A DNA stretch of 64,000 bases from FEN-1219 sp036563665 (GCA_036563665.1 DATCLY010000005.1:34421-98420); one strand, 5' to 3'; counted from the first letter of the stretch, positions 52,029-61,373 are shown. The notes: a model not told the origin generated them from the sequence alone. Numbers and translations: made by a program.

Positions 52029-52739
52029 ATGGAAACGGATCTGTCGATCGTCAACCTGGTGATGCAGGCGAGCCCGATCGTGAAGGGCGTCATGGCGCTG
52101 CTGCTGCTCGCGTCCATCGCCTCGTGGGCGGTGATCATCGAGAAGCACCGGCTGCTGAAGAACGCCGTGGGCGCCGCCAACGAGTTCGAGGCGAGCTTCT
52201 GGTCGGGCGGCGACCTGAGCTCGCTCTACCGCGAGATCACCCGCGGCGATGCCCAGCCCGTCGGCATGGCCGGCATCTTCGAGGCGGGCTTCCGCGAGTT
52301 CGGGCGCCTGAAGCAGGAGGGCGGCCTCTCGCCCGATCACATGGTGGAGGGCGCGCGCCGCTCGATGCACGTGTCGCAGCTGCGCGAGGTGGACCGGCTC
52401 GAGCAGAACCTGTCGTTCCTCGCGACCGTGGGGTCGACGAGCCCCTACGTGGGCCTGTTCGGCACGGTGTGGGGCATCATGAACTCGTTCCAGGCGCTCG
52501 GCGGCGTGCAGAGCGCCACGATCTCGATGGTGGCACCCGGCATCGCCGAGGCGCTGATCGCCACCGCGATGGGCCTCTTCGCCGCCATTCCCGCCGTGAT
52601 CTTCTTCAACCGCTTCGCGGACAGCGTGGGACGGCTCGAGGTGCGCTACGACACGTTCACCGAGGAGCTCACCGCCATCTTCCAGCGCAGCGCCGCGCGC
52701 CTGGAAGCCGCCGCCGCGGGCGCAGGAGGTGTGCGATGA
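52029..52739 (+). CDS. tolQ: Tol-Pal system protein TolQ
   Basis: 236 residues, MotA/TolQ/ExbB family with three transmembrane helices (VMALLLLASIASWAVIIEKH, FLATVGSTSPYVGLFGTVWG, GIAEALIATAMGLFAAIPAV). Proton channel subunit with TolR energising outer-membrane constriction. ATG 52029 directly follows the ybgC stop; overlaps tolR by four bases. Confidence 0.97.
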   Translation: METDLSIVNLVMQASPIVKGVMALLLLASIASWAVIIEKHRLLKNAVGAANEFEASFWSGGDLSSLYREITRGDAQPVGMAGIFEAGFREFGRLKQEGGLSPDHMVEGARRSMHVSQLREVDRLEQNLSFLATVGSTSPYVGLFGTVWGIMNSFQALGGVQSATISMVAPGIAEALIATAMGLFAAIPAVIFFNRFADSVGRLEVRYDTFTEELTAIFQRSAARLEAAAAGAGGVR

Positions 52740-53188
52740 AGGGCAAAGGGGCAGGGCGGCACCGCCGCCTCATGGGCGACATCAACGTCGTCCCCTACAT
52801 CGACGTGATGCTCGTGCTGCTCATCATCTTCATGATCACGGCGCCGTTGCTCACGCAGGGCATCTCCGTGGACCTGCCGGAGGCGGGGGCGGAGCCGCTC
52901 GACCCGGAGCTCGCGAATCAGGAGCCGCTGGTCCTCTCCATCGACCGCGACGGGCTGCTGTATCTCAACGTGGGCGAGGACGTGGAGGCGCCCGTGGACG
53001 AGCAGACGGTGATCGCGCGCACGGCGGCCGTCATTCGCCGCAACGCCGAGACGCCCGTGCTGGTGAAAGCCGATCAGACTGTGCCGTACGGGCGCGTGGT
53101 GACCGGTATGGTGTTGCTGCAACAGGCCGGCGCCAAGAAGGTCGGATTCATCACGGACCCGCTCGAGACGCCCGACGAGGATCGGTGA
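52736..53188 (+). CDS. tolR: Tol-Pal system protein TolR
   Basis: 150 residues, ATG 52736 overlapping the tolQ stop. One transmembrane helix with the proton-carrying Asp: INVVPYIDVMLVLLIIFMIT. Periplasmic domain ends near GAKKVGFITDP. ExbD/TolR family. Confidence 0.97.
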   Translation: MKGKGAGRHRRLMGDINVVPYIDVMLVLLIIFMITAPLLTQGISVDLPEAGAEPLDPELANQEPLVLSIDRDGLLYLNVGEDVEAPVDEQTVIARTAAVIRRNAETPVLVKADQTVPYGRVVTGMVLLQQAGAKKVGFITDPLETPDEDR

Positions 53189-53209
53189 GGAGGCCGAGCC
53201 GCACTCCGC

Positions 53210-54157
53210 ATGGGAGAGTTTCTGCGCCGACATAGCTCCGCGATCGCGCTGTCGATCGGGTTGCACGCCGCGCTCGTGCTGGCGCTCACGGTCGGTTTCC
53301 GCTTCATGCCGAGCCGGCCACGGGCCGCGCCGCAGGTGGCCATCCAGGCGACCGTGGTCGACAACGAGGCCATCGAGCGCGAGATGCAGCGCCTCGAGGA
53401 GCTCGAGCAGGCCGAGATCCGGCGGCAGCAGGAAGAGGAGCGGCGCGCACGCGAGGCCGCCGAGGAGGCGCGGCGACAGCGCGAGCTCGAGCAGCAGCGG
53501 CTCGAGGAGGAACGGCGCGCGCGCGAGCAGGAAGCCGAGCGCGAGCGGCAGCGGCTCGAGCAGCTCGCCCGCGAGCGGGAGGAGGCGGAGCGTCTGCGGC
53601 GCGAGCGCGAGGAAGCCGCGCGGCGCGAGCAGGAGCGGCTCGCGGAGCTGCAGCGGCAGCGCGAGGAAGCCGAGCGGCGCGCCCGCGAGGAGGCCGAGCG
53701 GCGCGCGCGTGAAGAGGAGGAACGGCGCCGGCGCGAAGAGGAGGAGCGGCTCGCGCGCGAGCGCGAAGAGGCGGAGCGCCGCAGGCGCGAGGAAGAGGCG
53801 CGCCGGCAGCAGGCCGAGATCGAGGCGCAGCTCGCGCGCGAGCTCGAGGCGGAAGCGCAGCGCCGCGCGGCCGAGCGCGCCGGGCTGCTCGATCAGTACA
53901 TCCTCATGATCCAGAGGCAGATCGAGCAGAACTGGATCCCGCCGCCGAGCGTGGGGCCGGGGCTCAACTGCAGGGTGAACGTGCGGCAGATCCCGAGCGG
54001 CGAGGTGATCGACGTACGCGTGGAGCAGTGCAACGGCGACGAGGCGGTGGTGCGTTCGATCGAGGCCGCCGTCATGCGGGCGTCGCCGCTGCCGAAGCCG
54101 CCCGATCCGTCGCTGTTCGAACGCAATCTGATAGTCAACTTCTGTCCCGATTGCTAG
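53210..54157 (+). CDS. tolA: Tol-Pal system protein TolA
   Basis: 315 residues. N-terminal anchor (SIGLHAALVLALTVGFRF), a long Glu/Arg-rich helical domain (about 50-225) of repeated EERRARE/EEAERR units spanning the periplasm, and a C-terminal domain (about 225-315) beginning YILMIQRQIEQNWIPPP. The helical linker uses Arg instead of the Lys/Ala of E. coli, reflecting high GC. Stop 38 bp before tolB. Confidence 0.95.
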   Translation: MGEFLRRHSSAIALSIGLHAALVLALTVGFRFMPSRPRAAPQVAIQATVVDNEAIEREMQRLEELEQAEIRRQQEEERRAREAAEEARRQRELEQQRLEEERRAREQEAERERQRLEQLAREREEAERLRREREEAARREQERLAELQRQREEAERRAREEAERRAREEEERRRREEEERLAREREEAERRRREEEARRQQAEIEAQLARELEAEAQRRAAERAGLLDQYILMIQRQIEQNWIPPPSVGPGLNCRVNVRQIPSGEVIDVRVEQCNGDEAVVRSIEAAVMRASPLPKPPDPSLFERNLIVNFCPDC

Positions 54158-54195
54158 TCTTGTCGCGCGTTGCGCCCCAGTAGCGAGGAGCCGGA

Positions 54196-55536
54196 ATGCA
54201 GGAGAGGTTCGCGAGAGTAGTCATGCGTGCGATCGGCGTCGTTCTGCTCGCGGTGTGCGCGGGGTACGGCGCGAGCGCGAACGCGCAGCTGTCGATCACG
54301 GTGAGGCAGTACAGCGAGCGCCCGCTGCCGATCGCCATCGTGCCGTTCGGCTGGCAGGGGCAGGGCGAGCCGGCGTACGACCTCGCTGCCGTGGTGACGG
54401 CCGATCTCGCATCGAGCGGCCGCTTCGCGCCGCTTCCGGTCGCGGACATGGTTTCGCGTCCTACGGAACCGACGCAGGTGAACTTTCGCGACTGGCGGCT
54501 CGTGCAGGTGGACAACCTCGTCATCGGCCGCCTCGTGGAGGAGGGGCCGGATCGCTACACCGCGATTTTCCAGCTCTTCAACGTGCTGAGCGGAGAGCAG
54601 CTCATAGGCTTCAGGCTCACGGCCGGACGCAACGATCTGCGCGCCACCGCGCACCGCATCGCGGACATGATCTACGAGGAGCTGACCGGCATCCCGGGCG
54701 TCTTCAGCACGCAGATCGCGTATGTGAGCGAGGAGCGGCGAGACGACGGCACGCGCCGCTTCCGCCTCATCGTGGCCGACGCGGACGGCGAGAACGCGCG
54801 CGTGATCGCCGACTCGCCGCAGCCGCTCATGTCGCCCACGTGGTCGCCCGACGGCAGGCGCATCGCCTACGTTTCCTTCGAGGGCGAGCAGTCGGCGATC
54901 TACGTGCAGACGTTGCGCACCGGCACGCGCGAGCGCGTGTCGGCGCGGCCCGGCATCAACGGCGCGCCGGCCTTCTCGCCCGACGGACGCCAGCTCGCGC
55001 TCACGCTCTCGCAAGGGCAGGGCAACCTCGACATCTACACGCTCGATCTCGGCACGCAGGTCCTGCGGCAGCTCACCAACGACGCCGCGATCGACACGGA
55101 GCCCGCGTGGTCGCCGGACGGCCGCTTCATCTACTTCACCTCCGACCGCGCCGGAAGCGCGCAGGTGTACCGGGTGCCGGCGGAGCCCGGCGGGCGCGTG
55201 GAGCGCGTGACGTACCAGGGCGTCTACAATGCCCGGCCGCGGCTCTCGCCCGACGGGCGGCAGCTCGCCGTGGTGCACGGCCTCGGCAACAACGTGTTCC
55301 GCATCGCCCTGGTGGACATCGCGTCCGGCCGGCCGCTGGTGCTCACGGACGGCCGCCTCGACGAGTCGCCGAGCTTCGCCCCGAACGGTGCGCAGATCAT
55401 CTATGCCACGCGCTCGAACGGCCGCGGCGTGCTCGCTTCCACGAGCACGGACGGGAGAATTCAGACGGAGATCGGCTCCGTGGCGGGCGACGTGCGCGAG
55501 CCGGTGTGGGGCCCGTACCCTCGCCCCGGGACGTAG
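54196..55536 (+). CDS. tolB: Tol-Pal system protein TolB
   Basis: 446 residues with a signal peptide ending ANAQ. N-terminal domain (IAIVPFGWQGQGEP, VVTADLASSGRFAPL) and a six-bladed propeller with repeated SPDGR units (WSPDGRRIAYVS, FSPDGRQLALTL, WSPDGRFIYFTSDR). Periplasmic partner of Pal and TolA. Confidence 0.97.
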   Translation: MQERFARVVMRAIGVVLLAVCAGYGASANAQLSITVRQYSERPLPIAIVPFGWQGQGEPAYDLAAVVTADLASSGRFAPLPVADMVSRPTEPTQVNFRDWRLVQVDNLVIGRLVEEGPDRYTAIFQLFNVLSGEQLIGFRLTAGRNDLRATAHRIADMIYEELTGIPGVFSTQIAYVSEERRDDGTRRFRLIVADADGENARVIADSPQPLMSPTWSPDGRRIAYVSFEGEQSAIYVQTLRTGTRERVSARPGINGAPAFSPDGRQLALTLSQGQGNLDIYTLDLGTQVLRQLTNDAAIDTEPAWSPDGRFIYFTSDRAGSAQVYRVPAEPGGRVERVTYQGVYNARPRLSPDGRQLAVVHGLGNNVFRIALVDIASGRPLVLTDGRLDESPSFAPNGAQIIYATRSNGRGVLASTSTDGRIQTEIGSVAGDVREPVWGPYPRPGT

Positions 55537-55603
55537 CGCCTTTGCGCCCCCGTGTTGTCAAAGTTTTTATTCGATAACTCTTCGTATACGAGGAAACGAC
55601 CCA

Positions 55604-56131
55604 ATGATTCGTCACAGCTTGGTTCTGACCTTCCTGGCGGCGCTGCTGGCCGCGGGTTGCGGTAACCGCCAGAACACCTTGCCGGACGCGGCCGAGGGGG
55701 CGGAGGCGGGCGGCGGATTCGAGGACGCGTCTACCACGGGCGTGGGCGGGGGCTCGGGCATCCAGGAGTCCGCGCTCGAAGCCGAGCAGCGACGCCTGAT
55801 GGAGCAGCTCGTGGTCTATTTCGAGTACGACTCGGCGGAGATACGGCCCGAGTTCAACCAGATGCTGGCCGCTCACGGACGCTACCTCGCCGCCAACCCC
55901 AACGTGTCGGTGCGGCTCGAAGGCCACGCGGACGAGCGGGGCAGCCGCGAATACAATATCGGCCTCGGCGAGCGCCGCGCGCAGGCCGTGCGTCGCGTGC
56001 TCGCGCTGCAGGGCGCGTCTCCCGAGCAGTTGAGTACGGTAAGCTACGGCGAGGAGCGCCCGGCGGTGCTCGGCAGCGACGAGGAAGCGTGGCGGCTGAA
56101 CCGCCGCGTGGAGCTCGTCTACCGGCGCTGA
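55604..56131 (+). CDS. pal: Peptidoglycan-associated lipoprotein Pal
   Basis: 175 residues from ATG 55604 with GAGGAAACGA upstream. Lipobox LLAAGC (Cys19), flexible Gly/Glu linker, then an OmpA-like peptidoglycan-binding domain (VYFEYDSAEIRPEF, LEGHADERGSREYNIGLGERRA). The 67-bp tolB-pal gap is unusually AT-rich but no clear promoter could be assigned. Confidence 0.97.
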   Translation: MIRHSLVLTFLAALLAAGCGNRQNTLPDAAEGAEAGGGFEDASTTGVGGGSGIQESALEAEQRRLMEQLVVYFEYDSAEIRPEFNQMLAAHGRYLAANPNVSVRLEGHADERGSREYNIGLGERRAQAVRRVLALQGASPEQLSTVSYGEERPAVLGSDEEAWRLNRRVELVYRR

Positions 56132-56241
56132 CGCGAGCCGCCGCGGGATCGAGCCGGCATGCGCCCGTCTCTCGGCATGTGCAGCACCGGGCGGGAGCCG
56201 CCGGCCGACTCCGGGCCGCCACCACACTCGAGGAGAGACCG

Positions 56242-57009
56242 ATGACGGCACTATTGCGCACGACCACGCTCGCCGGGCTGGCCGCCACGGCCGCCTGCAG
56301 CACGATGACCCCGGCCGACGACCCGCTCGCGCTCAAGGTGACGGATCTCGAGGCGCGGCTCATCCGCATGGAGCGCGTGCTGCAGAACGAGAGCCTGATT
56401 CAGCTTTCCACGTCGATCGATCAGCTGCGCTCCGACGTCCAGCAGCTGCGCGGCGAGGTGGAGACGTTGCGCTTCGAGACCGAGAACGGAGCGGAGCGCC
56501 AGCGCGATCTGTACGTCGACCTCGATTCGCGCCTCCAGGCGCTCGAGCAGGCGCAGGCGCGCACGGGGTTCGCGCCTGCGCCCGGGCAAGGCGCCTTCTC
56601 CGCGAGCGGCGCGCCTGCCGCGCAGGCGGGCACGGATCAGCAGGCGTATCAGGCGGCCTTCGAGCTGATCCAGTCGCGTCGCTATCAGGAGGCCGCCCGC
56701 GCCTTCGAGAGCTTCCTCGCCTCCTATCCGCAGAGCCCGCTCACCGACAACGCACAATATTGGCTCGCGGAAACTTACTACGTGCAGCGCGATTTCGCCG
56801 GCGCGCTGCCGCAGTTCCAGAAGGTCATCGACAACTATCCCCGTTCCGCGAAGCTGCCGGACGCCTTGCTCAAGGTCGGCTACTGCAACGCGGAGCTCAA
56901 CAACCTCGAGGCGGCACGCGCGGCGCTCGAGCGGGTGATGCGCGAGTTCCCCGAGACCACCGCAGCCCGGCTGGCCGCGCAGCGGCTCGAACGGCTGTCG
57001 CAGGGATAG
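56242..57009 (+). CDS. cpoB: Cell division coordinator CpoB (YbgF)
   Basis: 255 residues from ATG 56242 with GAGGAGAGAC upstream. N-terminal signal (ATAACST; a weak lipobox is possible), a coiled-coil trimerisation helix (about 30-100, LIQLSTSIDQLRSDVQQLRG) and C-terminal TPR repeats (AFELIQSRRYQEAARAFESF, NAQYWLAETYYVQRDF). Links Tol-Pal to septal peptidoglycan synthesis. Confidence 0.93.
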   Translation: MTALLRTTTLAGLAATAACSTMTPADDPLALKVTDLEARLIRMERVLQNESLIQLSTSIDQLRSDVQQLRGEVETLRFETENGAERQRDLYVDLDSRLQALEQAQARTGFAPAPGQGAFSASGAPAAQAGTDQQAYQAAFELIQSRRYQEAARAFESFLASYPQSPLTDNAQYWLAETYYVQRDFAGALPQFQKVIDNYPRSAKLPDALLKVGYCNAELNNLEAARAALERVMREFPETTAARLAAQRLERLSQG

Positions 57010-57010
57010 C

Positions 57011-57694
57011 GTGGGTGCGGCGGCCGCGAGCAGCCGGGCGCAGGCCGCCGCCGAGCCGCGGCTGAAGATCACCGAGGTCTTCCTCTCCATCCAGGGGGAG
57101 GCGCAGCTCGTCGGCTGGCCCACCGTGTTCATACGGCTCACGGGCTGCCCGCTGCGCTGCCGCTATTGCGACACTGCGTACGCCTTCACGGGCGGCGAGT
57201 GGCGCACGATCGCCTCCCTCGTGGACCAGGTTCGCGGTTTCGGCACTCCCTACGTGTGCGTGACGGGCGGCGAGCCGCTCGCGCAGGCCCGTTGCCTCGA
57301 GCTCCTGCGCGCGCTCTGCGACGCCGGCTTCTCCGTGTCGCTAGAGACGAGCGGCGCCCTCGACGTGACGGCGGTGGATCCGCGCGTCGCGCGCGTGGTG
57401 GACGTGAAGACGCCGGCGTCGGGCGAGGCGCACCGCAACCTGTGGAGCAACTTCGCGGCGCTGCGCGCGCACGACGCCGTGAAGATCGTGATCTGCGATC
57501 GGGCGGACTACGAGTGGGCGCGCGCCTTGCTCGCGAAGGAGCTCGCGGGCCTGCCGTGCCCCGTGCTGTTCTCGCCGAGCTACGGGGAGCTCGCGCCCGG
57601 CACGCTCGCCGACTGGATTCTCGAGGACCGGCTTCCCGTGCGGCTGCAGGTGCAGCTGCACAAGGTGCTGTGGGGCGACGTGCCGGGGCGCTGA
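57011..57694 (+). CDS. queE: 7-carboxy-7-deazaguanine synthase
   Basis: 227 residues from GTG 57011, one base after the cpoB stop. Radical-SAM enzyme with cluster cysteines C46-x3-C50-x2-C53 (CPLRCRYC), SIQGEAQLVGWPTVFIRLTG and VTGGEPLAQ. Makes the deazapurine core in queuosine/preQ0 biosynthesis. Followed 10 bp later by queC. Confidence 0.96.
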   Translation: MGAAAASSRAQAAAEPRLKITEVFLSIQGEAQLVGWPTVFIRLTGCPLRCRYCDTAYAFTGGEWRTIASLVDQVRGFGTPYVCVTGGEPLAQARCLELLRALCDAGFSVSLETSGALDVTAVDPRVARVVDVKTPASGEAHRNLWSNFAALRAHDAVKIVICDRADYEWARALLAKELAGLPCPVLFSPSYGELAPGTLADWILEDRLPVRLQVQLHKVLWGDVPGR

Positions 57695-57704
57695 GGCAAA
57701 GGCG

Positions 57705-58379
57705 ATGGCGCGGGCGGTGGTGCTTCTCTCGGGCGGTCTCGACTCGGCCACGGCGCTCGCGATCGCGCGGGCGCGCGGCGACGAATGCCACACGCTCGCG
57801 TTCGACTACGGCCAGCGGCACCGCAGCGAGCTGCACGCGGCGCGGGCCGTCTCGGCGGCGGGCGGCGCGGTGCAGCATCTCGAGCTGCCGTTGCCGATCG
57901 GCCGCTTCGGCGGCTCCGCCCTCACCGACGCCGGCATCGACGTGCCCGAGTACGGCGGTGACGGCATCCCCGTGACCTACGTGCCCGCGCGCAACACGGT
58001 GTTCCTGAGCCTCGGGCTCGCGTGGGCGGAGGTGCTCGACGCGCGCACCATCGTGATCGGCGTGAACTTCATCGACTACTCCGGATACCCCGATTGCCGG
58101 CCGGAATTCGTCGCGGCCTTCCAGCGGCTCGCGAACGTCGCCACCAGGCAGGCGCTCGAAGGGCAGCCCGTCGCGATCGATGCGCCGCTGATCGCCATGA
58201 GCAAGGCCGAGATCATTCGCCGCGGCACCGAGCTCGGCGTGGATTATTCGCTCACCGTGTCCTGCTATCGCGCCGACGACGAGGGCCGCGCCTGCGGACG
58301 TTGCGATGCCTGCCGGCTGCGCCGGCAGGGCTTCGAGGAAGCCGGTGTGCCCGATCCCACGCGTTACCGGCCGGCCTGA
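57705..58379 (+). CDS. queC: 7-cyano-7-deazaguanine synthase
   Basis: 224 residues. PP-loop LLSGGLDSATAL for ATP and the zinc cysteines C187, C197, C200 and C203 (CGRCDAC). ATP-dependent conversion of CDG to preQ0. YVPARNTVFLSLGLAWAE is a family signature. The pathway partners queD and queF are not in the window. Confidence 0.97.
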   Translation: MARAVVLLSGGLDSATALAIARARGDECHTLAFDYGQRHRSELHAARAVSAAGGAVQHLELPLPIGRFGGSALTDAGIDVPEYGGDGIPVTYVPARNTVFLSLGLAWAEVLDARTIVIGVNFIDYSGYPDCRPEFVAAFQRLANVATRQALEGQPVAIDAPLIAMSKAEIIRRGTELGVDYSLTVSCYRADDEGRACGRCDACRLRRQGFEEAGVPDPTRYRPA

Positions 58380-58432
58380 CCGGCCGTTTCGGCGGGCGGC
58401 GCGCATCGAGTATCATGCATTCGGCGCCAAAC

Positions 58433-58508
58433 GGGCCGTTAGCTCAGCTGGTAGAGCACTGGACTTTTAATCCATTGGTCGCAGGTTCGACTCCTGCACG
58501 GCCCACCA
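58433..58508 (+). tRNA. tRNA-Lys, anticodon TTT
   Basis: 76 nt with encoded CCA. Acceptor GGGCCGT pairs with ACGGCCC, D-arm AGCTCAGCTGGTAGAGC, anticodon stem CTGGA/TCCAT region with loop CTTTTAA (anticodon 58466-58468), T-arm GCAGGTTCGACTCCTGC. A TATCAT box at 58411-58416 may be its -10. Placement after queC is common in this class. Confidence 0.97.
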
Positions 58509-58553
58509 TCGGCCCTCCATGATGCCGCCGCTCGTCTCGGGGTGGGCAATCCC

Positions 58554-58964
58554 CTAATCGTCGGGCCACGCGGCGAGCGCCTCGATCTCCTCGGCCGTCA
58601 TCGTCGTCGTCGCGTGGCGCGCCTCGGGGTCGAACGTGAGCCGGTCGATCGGCATGATCACGTCCGACTCGCGCCCGCCCGGCTCCCGCGACGCCTTGTC
58701 GACGACCACGGCCACGATGCGGTTCTGATCGTCGACGAGCACCTCCTCGATCTCGCCCACGATCGTGGTCTCGCGCACCACGTTCATGTCCTCGATCTGC
58801 TCGATGGTGAGGTTCTGGTAGGTGAGGTCCGTGCGATCGTCGTCCACTTCCCGCAGGTTCGCGGGATCGAGCGCCTGCCCGAGCAGGGGCAACGGTGCGG
58901 CTGCTGCGAAGGCGACGGCGATCGCCGCGGGCGTGCGCGCGACGGAGCGGCGAATGGTGGCCAT
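58554..58964 (-). CDS. Exported PRC-barrel domain protein
   Basis: 136 residues from ATG 58964 (AGGAGGG upstream). Signal peptide ending LLGQA. The rest fits a PRC-barrel: NVVRETTIVGEIEEVLVDDQNRIVAVVVD followed by IMPIDRLTFD. Such domains bind RNA or other surfaces; exported versions are of unknown role and often stress related. Confidence 0.75.
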   Translation of the reverse strand: MATIRRSVARTPAAIAVAFAAAAPLPLLGQALDPANLREVDDDRTDLTYQNLTIEQIEDMNVVRETTIVGEIEEVLVDDQNRIVAVVVDKASREPGGRESDVIMPIDRLTFDPEARHATTTMTAEEIEALAAWPDD

Positions 58965-59117
58965 CGATGGGCCCTCCTGGATGGGTGGGCGGCAGCGATG
59001 CAACCCCTATGCCAGCGATGGCGGTCGGCCGAGCCGTGCTCGCGCGCGGCTCGGCTGCTGGTACGATATGCCCCGCGCCCCAGCCGGGCGCGCTTTTCGG
59101 CTCACAAGGGGGTAGAC

Positions 59118-59930
59118 ATGCCGGCCGGTGCTCTGGGTGGGTCCCGCAGGTCCGTTTCGCGCCCGGGAGGGCGGTTCGCACGCGGGCTGGCCGCGCTGGC
59201 CGCCGCGGCGGCGGCCGCAACGTGGGCGGCGGGGCCGGCGGCGGCGCAAGGCACGGGGGCCGGGCGGCCCGATTTCTCCGGGCTCTGGTTTCCGGCGGGC
59301 GGCGCGCGCACCACGCCCAATCCGCTGCCGTTCACGCCGGCCGCGCAGAAGCTGCGCGAGCAGTACCAGCGGGAGTTCACGCTGGACGACGATCCGGGCC
59401 GCTACTGCATCTGGCCCGGCATGCCGCGGGCGGTGTGGGGCGCGCCGTTCACGATCGAGATCTTCCACCGCGACCACGACCTCACGATCTTCTGGGAAGG
59501 CTACGGGATGTACCGGAAGATCTACATGGCGGATCACGCGCCCCCGAAGCCGTTCGTGCCGACCGCGATGGGGTATTCGGTCGCGCATTGGGAAGGGGAT
59601 ACGCTCGTCATCGAGACGACCAATCTCAAGCCGTACCCCTACATGACGCGCCTCGCGACCACCTCCGACGCGCACGTCCTGGAGCGCATGCACCTCGAGG
59701 AGCGTCGCGGCGAAGACGGCCAGACGCGCAAGTACCTCGTGGACGAGATCACGCTGACGGATCCGAAGATGTACACGGAGCCCGTCCGCATCCGGGCCGA
59801 GGCGGTGGCGCGCCCAGATCTGCAGCTGCTGGAATACACCTGCACCGATACGCTTTGGGACGAATACTTGCAGGAGCGCGGGCTCACGGTCCCGGACGTG
59901 GACGCATTGCCCGAGCCCGGAGAGGATTGA
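59118..59930 (+). CDS. Exported hypothetical protein, partner of the DUF6152 gene
   Basis: 270 residues from ATG 59118 (AAGGGGG upstream). Twin-Ala signal region ending PAAAQG. Body: PDFSGLWFPAGG, DDDPGRYCIWPGMPRAVW, FHRDHDLTIFWEGYGMYRKI and HWEGDTLVIETTNL, a beta-rich family often found next to DUF6152 proteins in related bacteria (family knowledge, not searched). Two Cys could form a disulfide. Followed 2 bp later by the DUF6152 gene. Confidence 0.72.
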   Translation: MPAGALGGSRRSVSRPGGRFARGLAALAAAAAAATWAAGPAAAQGTGAGRPDFSGLWFPAGGARTTPNPLPFTPAAQKLREQYQREFTLDDDPGRYCIWPGMPRAVWGAPFTIEIFHRDHDLTIFWEGYGMYRKIYMADHAPPKPFVPTAMGYSVAHWEGDTLVIETTNLKPYPYMTRLATTSDAHVLERMHLEERRGEDGQTRKYLVDEITLTDPKMYTEPVRIRAEAVARPDLQLLEYTCTDTLWDEYLQERGLTVPDVDALPEPGED

Positions 59931-59932
59931 CC

Positions 59933-60313
59933 ATGAGACTCGACGCTATGCTGCTCGGCGCCGTGCTCGCGTGCTTCTCTGCCGCGGCGGGCGCACATCA
60001 TTCGTTCGCCATCTACGACATGACCACCACCGTCGAGTTCGAAGGCGTGGTCGAGACGTTGAAGTTCCGCAACCCGCACATCGCCATGACGTTGCTGCGG
60101 AAGACGGCGAGCGGCGAGGAGGAGCGCATCGAGTTCGTGGAAGGCGCGCCCGCGAACATGCTCGTGCGCATGGGGCTCGACCCTGCGCGCATCCAGCCGG
60201 GCGCGAAGATCAAGGCCGTGGGCTCGCCGCGCACGGACAATCCGAACGCCTACTTCCTGCGCACGATCATTCTGGAGGACGGCACGACGTTCCAGTCGCT
60301 GGGCGAGCGCTAG
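59933..60313 (+). CDS. DUF6152 family exported protein
   Basis: 126 residues, ATG 59933 just after the preceding stop. Signal peptide ending AAGAHHSF; the HHSFAIYD start and FRNPHIAMTLL are DUF6152 features. Small OB-like beta protein expected in the periplasm. Its TAG stop shares CTAG with the stop of the convergent gene at 60310. Confidence 0.78.
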   Translation: MRLDAMLLGAVLACFSAAAGAHHSFAIYDMTTTVEFEGVVETLKFRNPHIAMTLLRKTASGEEERIEFVEGAPANMLVRMGLDPARIQPGAKIKAVGSPRTDNPNAYFLRTIILEDGTTFQSLGER

Positions 60314-60573
60314 TCCGCCGGCTCGGCCCGCACCCGGTTGGAGGTGAGGGTCACGCGCAGCGACTGACCGACCGTGGTGAGGTGGGGCACCACCTCACCG
60401 AGGCGGTCGAGCAGCCCCTGCTCGCCGTGCTTCTCGATGAGCTCGTGGCTCACGTACAGCCAATGGGGCGGCTCCGAGTCGTGCTCCAGGCGGAACTCGT
60501 ACGCCCGCTCGCCGTTAGCGAGCGTCACGCGTCGGGAGGTCAGCTCCGCAAGCTTCTGTCTGGCACGCTCCAT
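60310..60573 (-). CDS. Hypothetical protein, 87 residues
   Basis: ATG 60573 with AGGAG six bases upstream. Starts MERARQKLAELTSRRVTL, then LANGERAYEFRLEHDSEPPHW and YVSHELIEKHGEQGLLDRLGEV. Soluble, mixed alpha/beta; no family recognised. Convergent with the DUF6152 gene, the two stop codons overlapping in CTAG. Upstream of it on the same strand is pdxJ. Confidence 0.65.
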   Translation of the reverse strand: MERARQKLAELTSRRVTLANGERAYEFRLEHDSEPPHWLYVSHELIEKHGEQGLLDRLGEVVPHLTTVGQSLRVTLTSNRVRAEPAD

Positions 60574-60638
60574 GTCGAGCTCCTGCGCCACGCGGCCCGG
60601 CCATTGTGACAACTTCGCGTCGGAGCGGCCACCGCCGC

Positions 60639-61373
60639 TCAGGCGAGGGCGGCCAGGTAGGCGCGCACGGCCGCCGCATAGCCCATCACGAGCGCGTCGG
60701 CCGTGAATGCGTGGCCGATGCTCACTTCGGCGAGCGCGGGCACGTGCCGCTTGAACGTGGGCAGGTTGTGGAGGTTCAGGTCGTGGCCCGCGTTCACGCC
60801 GAGGCCGCAGGCGGTGGCCGTTTGCGCGGCCTTCACGTATCGCGCGAGCACGTCGGTGTAGTTTCCGGCCGCGTACGCGCGCGCGTACGGCTCCGTGTAG
60901 AGCTCGATCCGATCCGTGCCGGTGCGGCGCGCGAGCTCCATGAGCGTGTCGTCCGCATCGACGAACAGGCTCACGCGGATGCCGGCGGCCTTGAGCGATG
61001 CGACGATGGGCTCGAGCCGTGCGCCGTCGGCGCGCAGGTCCCAGCCGTGATCGGACGTGCGCTGTCCCGGCTCGTCGGGCACGAGCGTGGCCTGCGTGGG
61101 CCGCACCTCGTGCACGAGCGCGAGCAGCTCCTCGGTGGGATTGCCTTCGATGTTCAGCTCCACGCGATCGTGGAACTCGTCGCGGATCAGCGCCCTGAGC
61201 TCGCGCACGTCCGACGGGCGGGTGTGTCGCTGGTCGGGCCGCGGGTGGACCGTGATGCCGTGCGCACCGGCTTCGATGACCCTGCGCGCGGCATCCAGCA
61301 CGCTCGGATAGCCGACGTCGCGCTGATTGCGGAGCAGCGCGACTTTGTTGAGGTTGATGCTTAACTTGGTCAC
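60639..61373 (-). CDS. pdxJ: Pyridoxine 5'-phosphate synthase
   Basis: 244 residues from GTG 61373. TIM barrel with LSINLNKVALLRNQRDVGYPS, GITVHPRPDQRH, LNIEGNPTEE and LGVNAGHDLNLHN, the standard PdxJ motifs with catalytic His and Glu. Closes the pyridine ring of vitamin B6 from DXP and aminoacetone phosphate. PLP is the cofactor of the dehydratase at 36 kb but no link is implied. Confidence 0.97.
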   Translation of the reverse strand: MTKLSINLNKVALLRNQRDVGYPSVLDAARRVIEAGAHGITVHPRPDQRHTRPSDVRELRALIRDEFHDRVELNIEGNPTEELLALVHEVRPTQATLVPDEPGQRTSDHGWDLRADGARLEPIVASLKAAGIRVSLFVDADDTLMELARRTGTDRIELYTEPYARAYAAGNYTDVLARYVKAAQTATACGLGVNAGHDLNLHNLPTFKRHVPALAEVSIGHAFTADALVMGYAAAVRAYLAALA

